Assembly: GCA_964467345.1 (NCBI GenBank)
Contig: CAYXPY010000012.1
Coordinates: 1 to 57,766 of the forward strand
Source of the DNA: SM1-50 sp964467345
GTDB taxonomy: Archaea; Thermoplasmatota; E2; DHVEG-1
Length of the DNA stretch: 57,766 nt
Direction: 5' to 3'
Below the pieces are notes generated by a model. The model was not told the origin of the DNA. It worked only from the letters and a program-made list of their open reading frames with translations, and made no database searches. The stretch's first letter is position 1. Each line of letters opens with the position of its first letter. Positions 34,364 through 43,728 of the stretch are shown one piece after another. The translations under genes were made by a program, and so were the position numbers.

Positions 34364-35146
34364 ATAAAACTAAAATTAGAAAAAGAACAACCAACGTCTT
34401 CTCAAGATGATACTCAAACCAAGACACCGAAGGTCCCTGAAATAAAACAACAAGCACCACCAGCAGAACAGAAGGAAAAACGACCAGAACCAGAACGGAA
34501 GATCATTAAATTCGATACCCCAGAAAACCCTCAGACGCACAAAGCGGAACCCAACACAGATACCATTAAAACCGTCATTACAAAAACACCGGGTGCAACC
34601 GCGGACGCTGCACGAGAAGACCTTGAGCAAAGACGAACCATACTACAAAACATGAAAGACTTTGATTTTTTGATTAAAAAAAATCAGGAAGATATTACCA
34701 ACATAACAAATAAAGTCGAAAGCCTCTCAAAGGATCTCGACGATCTTGTAAGCCTCTATGAAATCGTCTCAGAACAGATGAACCCCTTTGTTGGTTTATC
34801 GAAAGTCACAAAGAAGAGACTTGATGCATTAGAAAACATCATCAAAGAGGTTGATGGGGTTAAAACACGAATAGGAGACCTGGAATCGACATTAGAAAAA
34901 ACAAACCTCCATGTGATAAAAACAACCCCTCAGCCTGAACTCACAACAACACCACCAGCATCTCCAACCCAGCAGATACCCTCTCAGCAGGAGACACAAA
35001 GCATGAAACCTATTGTACAACCAACACTCATGGAGAAAATAACAGAACGAGAGCTGGATGACCTCCTGAATAGATCCTTAGACTCGCTACTGACAGAACA
35101 GAACATCGACACGATGATTAATGAATTTTTCATAAATTTAAAATAA
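34364..35146 (+). CDS. arlC: Archaellum protein ArlC (FlaC), unusual start codon
   Basis: The second half (from the only in-frame ATG, 34652) has the FlaC signature: coiled coil, then LYEIVSEQMNPFVGLSKVT and KKRLDALENIIKEVDGVK. The frame, however, stays open upstream and encodes a Pro/Glu/Gln/Lys-rich stretch to 34337, and the TATA box and strong Shine-Dalgarno GGAGGGG lie far upstream. With normal spacing the start would be the ATA at 34364, giving 260 residues; no ATG, GTG or TTG is available there. ArlC, with ArlD/E, forms the cytoplasmic ring that links the motor to chemotaxis in euryarchaea. The exact start is uncertain. Confidence 0.7.
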   Translation: MKLKLEKEQPTSSQDDTQTKTPKVPEIKQQAPPAEQKEKRPEPERKIIKFDTPENPQTHKAEPNTDTIKTVITKTPGATADAAREDLEQRRTILQNMKDFDFLIKKNQEDITNITNKVESLSKDLDDLVSLYEIVSEQMNPFVGLSKVTKKRLDALENIIKEVDGVKTRIGDLESTLEKTNLHVIKTTPQPELTTTPPASPTQQIPSQQETQSMKPIVQPTLMEKITERELDDLLNRSLDSLLTEQNIDTMINEFFINLK

Positions 35147-35177
35147 AGGGAAACCGTTCATAGAAAGGAGCAGGTGA

Positions 35178-35978
35178 ATGAGCGAAGGAGACAACACCCA
35201 AACAGAGAGATTACTGGATACCATCGAGATAGATGCAGAATTAACAGCAGTCGTCCAACAAAAGATACTACCGGAGAAGATAGCCCACCGGATTTCAGAA
35301 AAAATAAAGGAGAAAAACATACGATTAACAAAGACCCAACTCAATAAACTAGTGGAGAAAATACAAAATGCATTGCTGAACTATACCCCAGCCCCGGCAA
35401 TTCACCCTGCATCAAACGAGCAGAAAACCCAAGATGACATCACTGTGCAAACCAGTGATATGAAAAAACTAATCGATGCGATTGAACAACTCAATATCCG
35501 CATGAAAGTCCTGGAAGATCATAAAATCGAAGGGATCAAAGGAGTCAGCGGACCACTTGTCAAGACCAAAGACATACGGATGGTGGACCAAACAGCGATC
35601 CTTGACGGTTCCATGCAACCGCTCTACAGGGTCCCCACTGATCCTGAAAGCATTGTTGTCATCATGAAATGGTTGCAGTACCTTGTTGATCGAATCGGAA
35701 AAAACAACCTCCCAGAAGCATTAGGATATTATGTCGACATCGGATGGATTTCCGAGGACGTTCGATTTGATTTACTGAATTACGCAAAGGGGATAACAGA
35801 AGGACCAACACCCTCAGGGGCCCATCCACCCCAGCTGCCTGCAACAGATCATCTCCAATCGTTACTGTTCATCCAGAAGATAAAAGGAATGCAACTGGAC
35901 GACCGGTTCCTCAGCAAGATAGAACGCGATATGGAGAAGATACTGAAAAGCATCGAGGGTCATCAACTGAAGCAATAA
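35178..35978 (+). CDS. arlD: Archaellum protein ArlD/E (FlaD/E)
   Basis: A 266-residue protein. The C-terminal third carries the FlaD/E domain: MKWLQYLVDRIGKNNLPEAL, then YYVDIGWISEDVRFDLLNYA, both diagnostic. The N-terminal half has a predicted coiled coil (ISEKIKEKNIRLTKTQLNK) and a linker. There is only one D/E-type gene here, where Methanococcus has separate flaD and flaE. It follows arlC by 31 bases with AAGGAGCAGGTGA before the ATG. It should sit in the switch complex between the ArlI/ArlJ motor and CheF. Confidence 0.88.
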   Translation: MSEGDNTQTERLLDTIEIDAELTAVVQQKILPEKIAHRISEKIKEKNIRLTKTQLNKLVEKIQNALLNYTPAPAIHPASNEQKTQDDITVQTSDMKKLIDAIEQLNIRMKVLEDHKIEGIKGVSGPLVKTKDIRMVDQTAILDGSMQPLYRVPTDPESIVVIMKWLQYLVDRIGKNNLPEALGYYVDIGWISEDVRFDLLNYAKGITEGPTPSGAHPPQLPATDHLQSLLFIQKIKGMQLDDRFLSKIERDMEKILKSIEGHQLKQ

Positions 35979-36079
35979 CCTGGCGGAGAACAAACTTTAT
36001 TAGATTTATTTCGTATTACAGAATGGTTATCTGATTCGATGGATGCACATCCATTAAACTCACTTAGAGGGTAGAAAAG

Positions 36080-36505
36080 ATGGGGTTCTCACTCATAGCA
36101 GCAGCTGCTATTCTAGGATTCACCCTGTTCATGGGAGTCGAAATTATCGTCAGCGACCTCCTCCCAACCATTGAAGAGATAAATACATCCTACGGGGCGA
36201 TGAACGAAAGAATGCAGGAACAACTCCATACAGGGATCAATATCACGCAGGTGCAACGGACGCTCAACGGAACGACCTACGATTATACTGTCATGGTGCA
36301 GAACACCGGGAGTATTACCCTTCATAGCACAGACTTTATGATTCTTATCAATGGGTCTTTATGCGATTTCAATGTAGCTAGTAGCTATTTCTACCCTGAA
36401 ACCACCATGGATTTCCAGGTAGTGAACCAAGTTGCTGGGGGAGAAGTACGAATCAAAATAATCACAAACAACGGTATAGCTGATTACTATACCTCTCGCG
36501 AATGA
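36080..36505 (+). CDS. arlF: Archaellum stator protein ArlF (FlaF)
   Basis: A 141-residue protein. The N-terminus MGFSLIAAAAILGFTLFMGV is a single membrane anchor, followed by a beta-sandwich domain with TYDYTVMVQNTGSITLHSTD, resembling an archaellin head. FlaF/ArlF binds S-layer protein and serves as the pseudoperiplasmic stator with ArlG. It precedes arlG by 10 bases, the usual pairing. Confidence 0.85.
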   Translation: MGFSLIAAAAILGFTLFMGVEIIVSDLLPTIEEINTSYGAMNERMQEQLHTGINITQVQRTLNGTTYDYTVMVQNTGSITLHSTDFMILINGSLCDFNVASSYFYPETTMDFQVVNQVAGGEVRIKIITNNGIADYYTSRE

Positions 36506-36515
36506 GGGAAAAAAA

Positions 36516-36956
36516 ATGGGATTTAGTTTAACCGGGACACATGTCATCTTCTTTGTCGCAGCAGTCATCGTCGCAGGCATGGTGTCCGGCGTATTCATCG
36601 CAGTAACAATGAATGTGACCACAAGCCTCTCAAATCGAGGCGAACGGGTCAGTGATCAACTCAACACGCAGTATGCTATCATCAATGATCCAAGCATCAT
36701 CCCAATGACAGGGTCATATTATATCTTTTATCTGAAAAATATCGGAGGAGCACAACTAACAACAACGAATCAGACGTTCCAGGTTTTCATCAATGGGGAG
36801 CTGCTGGCACCATCACAATATTACTTCGCAGAGAGCGTCCTTGCTATTGAGGCAGTGACAAATCTCTATGTGAATACAACACTTCTCAGCGGGGATCATA
36901 TCCTACGTCTCGTTGGCCCACAAGCGGTGAGCAAAGACTTTACGTTTATGAAATAA
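36516..36956 (+). CDS. arlG: Archaellum stator protein ArlG (FlaG)
   Basis: A 146-residue protein. An N-terminal anchor (THVIFFVAAVIVAGMVSGVF) is followed by the FlaG hallmark DQLNTQYAIINDPSIIP and a beta-rich domain including FYLKNIGGAQL. ArlG forms a filament capped by ArlF that contacts the S-layer and stabilises the rotating motor. The adjacent anchors of ArlF and ArlG both start MGFS, indicating common origin. Confidence 0.87.
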   Translation: MGFSLTGTHVIFFVAAVIVAGMVSGVFIAVTMNVTTSLSNRGERVSDQLNTQYAIINDPSIIPMTGSYYIFYLKNIGGAQLTTTNQTFQVFINGELLAPSQYYFAESVLAIEAVTNLYVNTTLLSGDHILRLVGPQAVSKDFTFMK

Positions 36957-36981
36957 AAAAAAGAGAAGGACATGAGGTAAA

Positions 36982-37695
36982 ATGGAAGGAGTTAAATCCA
37001 TCATTCTAGAGCGGAAAGGGGAAAAAGATGGATTTGCAGAACGTTTCGGAAAAGTCATCCCGAATGGTTCCTTAATCTTCATTGAAGGAAAAGAAGGCAC
37101 CGGGAAAAGCATTTTCTGCCAGCGGTTCTGCTACAGTCTGCTGAAGAACGATTGCACCTGCTCGTATGTCTCTACGCAGTTTACCATAAAAAGTTTCCTG
37201 AGGCAAACAGCCTCGGTTGGCTATGACGTCAGAAAATACCTCATGGCAGGAAAACTCCTGTTCATTTCCACAGAGGTAACCCTTGCAGAGACACTTCCCC
37301 GCAAGACATTCCTAGAAGGATTAATCACGGGACGGAAACTCTTTGACCCGGAAATCATTTTTATCGACTCACTCTCAACGCTGCTCAAAGACAGCCTCAA
37401 CAACGACAACCTCATCGATCTTACGAGTTTTTTCAACCGCCTCACTGGATGCGGAAAGATCATCTTCGTCACCGCGAATCCCACGGAATGGCCTGAGGAG
37501 ATCCATAACCGGTTTCGGATGATTACCACGCTTCATTTTCGAACATCTCGGGAGACCGCTCCAGGTATCGGTATCGTCTATAACATCTATCTTGAGAAAT
37601 TCAACGGCGCTCGATTCAAATACGACCCGGTCACCAGATTCTCCGTACGGCCTGGCGTTGGTCTGACCATCGAATCCAGCGGTGTCGCATTCTAA
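36982..37695 (+). CDS. arlH: Archaellum regulatory ATPase ArlH (FlaH)
   Basis: A 237-residue RecA/KaiC-like ATPase. Walker A is GKEGTGKS (residues 36-43), Walker B lies in EIIFIDSLSTLL, and QFTIKSFLRQTASVGYD is a typical FlaH segment. ArlH binds but barely hydrolyses ATP and regulates the ArlI hexamer. It ends 14 bases before arlI-1, whose Shine-Dalgarno TAAGGAGG begins in the arlH stop codon. Confidence 0.92.
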   Translation: MEGVKSIILERKGEKDGFAERFGKVIPNGSLIFIEGKEGTGKSIFCQRFCYSLLKNDCTCSYVSTQFTIKSFLRQTASVGYDVRKYLMAGKLLFISTEVTLAETLPRKTFLEGLITGRKLFDPEIIFIDSLSTLLKDSLNNDNLIDLTSFFNRLTGCGKIIFVTANPTEWPEEIHNRFRMITTLHFRTSRETAPGIGIVYNIYLEKFNGARFKYDPVTRFSVRPGVGLTIESSGVAF

Positions 37696-37708
37696 GGAGG
37701 CAAACGGT

Positions 37709-39337
37709 ATGACACAGATGGAGAAAAAAGAGGAAGAAAAAATCATCAAAGAGAACCCTCATCTCCAACACTATCTCAACGAGATACGAAGTAAAATGGA
37801 GCCTCCTGTGTTCTACAGCAAATTACCCCGCGACCTCAAGGAGGAGAAATATCCGAATATCATTTATCCGACAAAAGGCTCTGTGTTCATCCATATCTAT
37901 CGAACAAAAGACATGGAGGGAAAAGAGTATCATGCCATTGAGCCTAGTCTTAACGAAAAAGAAAAAATAAAACGCGACATGATGCTTGATCTCATCTATG
38001 AGAAAGCACCGTTCTGGAAAGCAGTCAAAACCGATGAAGAACTCAAAGACGCTATCCGTGCGTTAATGGACACACTGACAATCACCGATGAACGCTCAGC
38101 AGGAACACCCAAGGTGGTCGGTGGAAAACTCCGAGTCACCTCTGTAGAGAAAAAAAGCATCGAATATGACATCACAAAGAATATCATCGGTGGTGGCCCT
38201 CTTGAACCCTTCATGAGAGACCCGTATCTTGAGGATATCCACATCATCACCGGGGAAAACGTTCATCTGATCCATAAGATATTCGAAATGATAAAAACAA
38301 ATATTTTTATCGACAAAGCCTGGGCGAACACCTTTTCTCAGGAGTTCAGCGAGAAAATAGGCAGCCCTGTCAGTGAAGGACAACCAATCGCCGATGGAAC
38401 CCTGCCTGACGGCAGCCGTGTAAACATCATCCATAGCAAGGACGTCAGTCTGAAAGGACCGACCATGACGATTCGGAAATTCAGCGAAACACCCATCAGC
38501 GTGACACAGTTGATCAATTGGGGGACATTTGACTGCGGTGTCGCAGCCTATCTCTGGCTCTGTCTGCAATACGGCCGGAGCTTGTTTGTCTGCGGGGAAA
38601 CCGCATCTGGGAAAACCACCACAGCCAACGCAATCATCCCCTTTATCCCCCCAGAGAAGAAGATTTTCTCTGTAGAGAACACTCCTGAAGTCCAGGTTCC
38701 TCATGCGGTCTGGCAGCAGTTATTGACAAAATCTACAGGCCCTAAAGAAGGGCATATCGAACTAGAAGACCTCCTGCGCGCAGGTCTTCGATCAAGGCCG
38801 GATTACATCATACCAGGTGAGACAAGAGGAATCGAGGGACGAGTCGTCTTTCAGGCGATGCAGACCGGCCATCCGGTCATTACCACGTTTCATGCAGGCA
38901 GCGTCACCAAGGTCATCCAACGGTTCACCGGTCATCCTATCAACATCCCAAAACCATTCATGGACAACCTCGACGTCGTATTAATCCAGATGGCTGTTGA
39001 ACGGAAAGGAAAACGCATTCGACGGGTGTTATCCGTTGATGAAGTCGAAGGGTATAATAAAGAAGTCGATGGCATCATGTCCCGTAAAGCCTTCGAGTGG
39101 AACCCTGTTGACGACACTCAGACGTTCAAAGCAAACAGGAATAGCTACATTTTAGAATCACGGATTGCGAAAATGGCAGGGTTAACCGATCCTATGAAGA
39201 TCTATGATGAATTTGATCAAAGGAAGCATATCCTGGAGAGGATGCTACAAGAGAAAATTTTTGATTATTATGAGGTCGTACAATTCATTTGGACCTTCTA
39301 TAGAGAAGGCGAGAAAGCCTTACCAATAACAATCTAA
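37709..39337 (+). CDS. arlI: Archaellum motor ATPase ArlI, copy 1
   Basis: A 542-residue type II/IV secretion ATPase. Walker A is GETASGKTTTANA, the Asp-box region YLEDIHIITGEN, Walker B-equivalent DYIIPGETRGIEG and the His box TGHPVITTFHAGS. The N-terminal domain of about 160 residues is the ArlI-specific one that contacts ArlJ (FYSKLPRDLKEEKYPNIIYP). It drives assembly and rotation of the archaellum. TAAGGAGG at 37693-37700 fixes the start at 37709 rather than the overlapping GTG at 37682. A second complete copy follows 71 bases downstream. Confidence 0.95.
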   Translation: MTQMEKKEEEKIIKENPHLQHYLNEIRSKMEPPVFYSKLPRDLKEEKYPNIIYPTKGSVFIHIYRTKDMEGKEYHAIEPSLNEKEKIKRDMMLDLIYEKAPFWKAVKTDEELKDAIRALMDTLTITDERSAGTPKVVGGKLRVTSVEKKSIEYDITKNIIGGGPLEPFMRDPYLEDIHIITGENVHLIHKIFEMIKTNIFIDKAWANTFSQEFSEKIGSPVSEGQPIADGTLPDGSRVNIIHSKDVSLKGPTMTIRKFSETPISVTQLINWGTFDCGVAAYLWLCLQYGRSLFVCGETASGKTTTANAIIPFIPPEKKIFSVENTPEVQVPHAVWQQLLTKSTGPKEGHIELEDLLRAGLRSRPDYIIPGETRGIEGRVVFQAMQTGHPVITTFHAGSVTKVIQRFTGHPINIPKPFMDNLDVVLIQMAVERKGKRIRRVLSVDEVEGYNKEVDGIMSRKAFEWNPVDDTQTFKANRNSYILESRIAKMAGLTDPMKIYDEFDQRKHILERMLQEKIFDYYEVVQFIWTFYREGEKALPITI

Positions 39338-39408
39338 GAGGATAAGAAAAAGACATGAGAATGACTCATTTAGAAAAGACCCAAGTATTCCATGGAGCTG
39401 GCTAAAAT

Positions 39409-41058
39409 ATGTCACAGATGCAAAAAGAAGAGGTAGACCAGCTTATTTCAGAGAACCAACACCTCAAAGAATACCTCGACTCCCTTAGACAAAAGATGTC
39501 AGCCCCCATCTTTTATAGTAAGGTCCCCCGTGAAGTCAGGGATGAATCCTACCCTAACTTCATCTACCCCACAAAAGGGGTTGTGTTTATCCACATCTAT
39601 CGAACACAGGATATGGATGAAGTCGAATATCATGTCATCGAACCAGTCGTCGATGATGTTCTCAGAGAAAAACTTGATGTGATTCTCAAGCTCATCGTCA
39701 AGAAAGCTCCAGAAAAGAAAAGTGTGCTTACTGATGATGATATGCGTGAGGTGCTCAAGGAGCTGATCGACGAGATAGCGGTGATTGATGAGAAAGCAAA
39801 GCAACTTGAGGTATCAAAAAAGAAAGGAAAAACAATACGACAAGAAAAAGTGAAAGTCACCTCTTTTCAAAAGAACGTTTTACAGTACAACATCGTTAAA
39901 AACCTGGTCGGTGGAGGTCCTCTTGAGGCGTTCATGAGAGATCCCTATCTTGAGGACATCCATTTTGTCGCAAACGAAAAGATCCATTTGATCCACAAGG
40001 TTTTTGGGATGATTAAGACAAACGTCGTCGTCGGAGAGAAAGAAGCCCCGGTGTTCACCAAAGCTATCAGTGAGAAAATGGGTGCACCGGTCAGCGAAGG
40101 TCGACCGATCGTCGATGGTGTTCTGCCTGACGGCAGCAGAGGCAATATCATCTATAGTTCCGCTGTCAGTATCAAAGGACCAAGCATGACCATCAGACGG
40201 TTCACCGAGACCCCCATCAGCGTAACACAGCTGATTAAATGGGGGACGCTTAGCTCAAGTATCGCGGCGTACCTCTGGCTCTGCCTGCAGTATGGTCGGA
40301 GTTTCTTCATCTGCGGAGGTACTGCCTGTGGGAAGACGACGACAATGAATTCTATCATCCCGTTTGTTCCCCCTCAGAAAAAGATTTATACCGCGGAAGG
40401 AACCCCGGAGCTTCAGGTTCCCCATACCGTGTGGCAACGGCTTTTAACAAAGACCACCGGTCCAAAGGAAGGCCAGGTCGATCTCTTTGACCTTTTAAAG
40501 GCTGCGCTGCGGTCCAGGCCTGATTATATCATCCCTGGTGAGGTGAGAGGCGCTGAGGGAAACATCGTCTTCCAGGCGATGCAAACAGGTCATCCCTGTA
40601 TGACGACGTTTCATGCTGGAAGCATCACCCAGGTCATCCAACGGTTCACCGGGGATCCGATCAACGTGCCAAAGACGTTTATGGATAACCTTGATTTCGT
40701 CGTCATCCAGCTTGCCATCGAACGTGATGGAAAAATGATCCGACGATGCACCGCTATTGACGAAATTGAAGGATACAACAGGGAGGTCGATGGAATCATG
40801 TCACGGACCGCGTTTACCTGGAAATCCGATGAGGATATCCATATGTTCAAGGCGAATCGGAACAGTTACATCCTTGAGGAAAAAATCGCAAAAAACGCAG
40901 GATACTCCGATACAGCAAAAATCTACGACGAGCATGAGAAACGAAAACACATCCTGGACCGGTTGGTCGAAGAAGACATCTTGGATTACTATGAGGTGGT
41001 CCAATGCATCTGGGGGTACTACCGGGATGGTGACAAAGGGCTTCCTATTTCCGTGTGA
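39409..41058 (+). CDS. arlI: Archaellum motor ATPase ArlI, copy 2
   Basis: A 549-residue paralogue of the preceding gene, similar along its whole length, with a complete Walker A (GGTACGKTTTMNS), YLEDIHFVANEK, DYIIPGEVRGAEG and the His box TGHPCMTTFHAGS. A Lys-rich insertion of about eight residues (SKKKGKTIRQEKVK region) lies between N- and C-terminal parts. Both copies look catalytically intact, and both have PGE where most ArlI proteins have VGE. Separate roles (filament export versus rotation, or a mixed hexamer) are possible; nothing in the sequence decides. Confidence 0.93.
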   Translation: MSQMQKEEVDQLISENQHLKEYLDSLRQKMSAPIFYSKVPREVRDESYPNFIYPTKGVVFIHIYRTQDMDEVEYHVIEPVVDDVLREKLDVILKLIVKKAPEKKSVLTDDDMREVLKELIDEIAVIDEKAKQLEVSKKKGKTIRQEKVKVTSFQKNVLQYNIVKNLVGGGPLEAFMRDPYLEDIHFVANEKIHLIHKVFGMIKTNVVVGEKEAPVFTKAISEKMGAPVSEGRPIVDGVLPDGSRGNIIYSSAVSIKGPSMTIRRFTETPISVTQLIKWGTLSSSIAAYLWLCLQYGRSFFICGGTACGKTTTMNSIIPFVPPQKKIYTAEGTPELQVPHTVWQRLLTKTTGPKEGQVDLFDLLKAALRSRPDYIIPGEVRGAEGNIVFQAMQTGHPCMTTFHAGSITQVIQRFTGDPINVPKTFMDNLDFVVIQLAIERDGKMIRRCTAIDEIEGYNREVDGIMSRTAFTWKSDEDIHMFKANRNSYILEEKIAKNAGYSDTAKIYDEHEKRKHILDRLVEEDILDYYEVVQCIWGYYRDGDKGLPISV

Positions 41059-41064
41059 GGGGTT

Positions 41065-42837
41065 ATGGTAAAAGAAGAGACACAAAAAGAAAAGAGGACA
41101 AAGAAAGCAAAAAAGGATAAAAAAGATGCCCTCAAAGAAGTCAGGATAGCGTACCGTAGCCTTGATGACCGGAAGAAATTCATCAGATCCGTCTTCGTTC
41201 CCCTGCTTTTCATTGGAATTCTTGTCATGTGTCTGCCGTTCCTGCTGCAGATGCTTGTGCCGGTTGATCTGCAGTACAATCCTTTTACGTTTTTCATAGC
41301 CGGGATCATTCCAATCATTTTGGGGGTGTTCTATCCGTACATTAGTTGGAAGAACAAGGAATCAGACATTAACGGGAAAATGCATTTTTTTATCACGCAT
41401 ATCAGGGTGCTGGCGATCTCTGATCTCACCTTAAAGGACATTATCAATGTGTTAGGTGGGAATAAGGCCTATAAGAGCCTCGGGGAGGAGCTGCGGAAGA
41501 TAAGCGTCCTTGCTGATCAATGGCGGGTCCCAGTCTCAAAGACGTTCCGGTTCGTCGGTGAGCGCACACCAAGCAAGATTCTACGTGATTTCCTGGATCG
41601 ATTCTCCCAGAGCCTTGACAGCGGTGTAGAGCATCGAGAGTTCATTGAACACGAACAGGATGCAGTCCTGCAAGAATACAAGACGATTTATGAAGCCAGC
41701 AACGAAAACATCGTGATCCTCAGCGAGGTGTACGTCAGTCTGCTCATCGCAATTATCTTTGTGATGTCCCTTGGCATTGTCCTACCAATGGTGATGGGAA
41801 CCCAGGACATGGGGACCTTTATCTATGTCGCATCATTCATGATGCTTGCCTCTGAAGGAATGCTTCTGTACCTCTTACGTTCCATGATCCCCCCTGATGA
41901 GATGTGGCATTGCACCGGCGATAAAGGAGACGTTGAGCTGTCGCTCCTACGCTCCTTCAAACTCACCCTTGCCCTCTCAGTCATCCTCAGCGTCCTGCTT
42001 TTGTCATCAAAACATTTTCTTAATCTCCCGGTTGTATCCATCATCCCAACAGAGATCCTTGTTGCGGCGGGGCTGACCCCCCTGTTCATCCCAGGGATAA
42101 AGACTCTCAGGGAAGAGGAGCATATCTCACGGAAAGAGCGCAACTTCATGGGCTTCCTCCCCGCGTTAGGTTCGATTTCAACCATGCGAGGAGGAAAGAT
42201 AAACGACTCCGTCTACTACCTTAGCGAGAAAGACTACGGGGTTCTCACCAAGCATATCAGGGACCTCTACCGACGTCTCCGGACCAGGATCAATGATGAT
42301 GACGCCTGGGAATGGTTCGGGGTGGACACCGGCAGTAACTACATCCAGAGGTCCTGTGAGATGTTCAGGCAAGCAACCACAGCAGCAGCAAACCCCCGTA
42401 CGGTCTCACGGATGATCTCAGAAAACATCCGAAAGATACGGGACCTACGGGTCAAGAAACTCGCAATTGTACGGACGACCTCAGCGATGCTCGCAGGAAT
42501 CACCTTTGGGATAGCTTTTTCCATTTACATCTCATTTCTCGTCGCACGCCATCTCAATGGAATTCTCATCAGTAGTAACGCTGGTCGTCCCTTTGAAGGC
42601 ACTCAGATTGATGTCGGAGCGATCCTTTCCACGGTCCCCCCTGAGGTGTTCACACAGAATTTCTATCTGATCTTCCTGGTGCTCCTTGCCCATTCGTTCC
42701 TCATGGGTCTGACGATACGATCCCTCCGAGGCAGCCACATCCTGGTCAGTCTTTGTTATTTTGTTCCGTTCGCATGGATCGTCGCAATCACCTCCACAGC
42801 CGTCGATATCGGGCTACGTGGGTATCTTGGGATGTAA
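41065..42837 (+). CDS. arlJ: Archaellum membrane platform ArlJ (FlaJ)
   Basis: A 590-residue polytopic protein. A highly basic N-terminus (KEKRTKKAKKDKKDALKE) leads to two helices, then cytoplasmic GspF-like loops (DFLDRFSQSLDSGVEHREF and DISAIGS-type sequence around FLPALGSISTMRGGKINDS) and about eight further helices. ArlJ anchors ArlI in the membrane and is the core of the rotary platform. Seven bases separate it from arlI-2, with GAGGGG before the ATG. The gene closes the operon and meets the archaellin gene at 42879 tail to tail. Confidence 0.93.
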   Translation: MVKEETQKEKRTKKAKKDKKDALKEVRIAYRSLDDRKKFIRSVFVPLLFIGILVMCLPFLLQMLVPVDLQYNPFTFFIAGIIPIILGVFYPYISWKNKESDINGKMHFFITHIRVLAISDLTLKDIINVLGGNKAYKSLGEELRKISVLADQWRVPVSKTFRFVGERTPSKILRDFLDRFSQSLDSGVEHREFIEHEQDAVLQEYKTIYEASNENIVILSEVYVSLLIAIIFVMSLGIVLPMVMGTQDMGTFIYVASFMMLASEGMLLYLLRSMIPPDEMWHCTGDKGDVELSLLRSFKLTLALSVILSVLLLSSKHFLNLPVVSIIPTEILVAAGLTPLFIPGIKTLREEEHISRKERNFMGFLPALGSISTMRGGKINDSVYYLSEKDYGVLTKHIRDLYRRLRTRINDDDAWEWFGVDTGSNYIQRSCEMFRQATTAAANPRTVSRMISENIRKIRDLRVKKLAIVRTTSAMLAGITFGIAFSIYISFLVARHLNGILISSNAGRPFEGTQIDVGAILSTVPPEVFTQNFYLIFLVLLAHSFLMGLTIRSLRGSHILVSLCYFVPFAWIVAITSTAVDIGLRGYLGM

Positions 42838-42855
42838 AATAACTAAAGAACGAAG

Positions 42856-42875
42856 AAAAAAAGGATCTTTTTTTT
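42856..42875. terminator. Bidirectional oligo-T terminator between arlJ and archaellins
   Basis: Seven A residues (42856-42862) read as a T-run on the minus strand, and eight T residues (42868-42875) on the plus strand, separate convergent genes. Each would end its own transcript. Confidence 0.5.
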
Positions 42876-42878
42876 CTC

Positions 42879-43523
42879 TTATGGTTGGAGGTCCACAATG
42901 GTATGGGATAACGCACTGGGCGTTGTAAAACCGATAATCCCCCGTAGTCCATGCTCCGGGTAAATCTCTCCGCTTATCTCAGTACGCGGCCCTAGCCCCG
43001 AGAAACAGGCATCAGTATTTACAAGGATGACAACCATGTCCTCGTCGTTTATCAACGGGTTGGTCGCATTGCAGGACCCATCAATATCACGAACAACAAT
43101 AACACCATACTGAGACGACGTCAGATTACTACTGTTCAGGGTATTAAATAGCCCATTCGATACTGAACTGGTAAAACAATCACTTGAATAATTCAATATG
43201 ACTTTTGTCGTGGAATCACTTAATGTAAGCAGTCCATAGGTCAGATCAATACTCTCAGAAGCAGTAGTAGGGGTGACAAAAATCGCAAGTTGCGTAATTG
43301 AGGCATTTTGTACATACCCACTCACCTGAGTGACCTTCAATCCACTGGAAATATCCTTTATGGTCTCTTGAGTTGTTTTCACTGCCTGTTGTTGCAGGCT
43401 GTTCATGGTCTGTATCATCACAGAAGCCGTAATCCCCGCGATAAGAATCATAGCGATAAAGATAATCAACGCACCAATACCAATGTCCGCATCCAGATTG
43501 GTTCTTAATCCCTTCAACAACAT
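42879..43523 (-). CDS. Archaellin (flagellin)
   Basis: A 214-residue archaellin. The leader MLLKGLRTNLDA is followed by DIGIGALIIFIAMILIAGI, the filament-core helix, then TTQETIKDISSGLKV (conserved post-helix element) and LAIFVTPTTASESIDLTYG. The head contains several N-x-S/T sites that may be N-glycosylated. Expected cleavage lies before DIGIG, but -1 is Ala rather than the usual Gly. It has its own TATA (TGTTTAAATGG, about 43577-43588) and GTGAGGGG before the ATG. Paralogue of the two genes to its right. Confidence 0.88.
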   Translation of the reverse strand: MLLKGLRTNLDADIGIGALIIFIAMILIAGITASVMIQTMNSLQQQAVKTTQETIKDISSGLKVTQVSGYVQNASITQLAIFVTPTTASESIDLTYGLLTLSDSTTKVILNYSSDCFTSSVSNGLFNTLNSSNLTSSQYGVIVVRDIDGSCNATNPLINDEDMVVILVNTDACFSGLGPRTEISGEIYPEHGLRGIIGFTTPSALSHTIVDLQP

Positions 43524-43728
43524 TGAACTCGTTCTTACCCCTCACTTAGTTGACATGGGCGTTAAGAGTTACTCCCACCATTTAAACAGAAACACAAAAC
43601 AGCATAAAAATCTATGGGTTTGGGGAAGTATCAATCTGAGTATAGAAAAAACATCTTATGAAAAACTAAAAAAAAAAAAAGATAGGTGGGTGATGTTTTT
43701 TCACCCGATGTATTCAGTCTTGTTTTGC

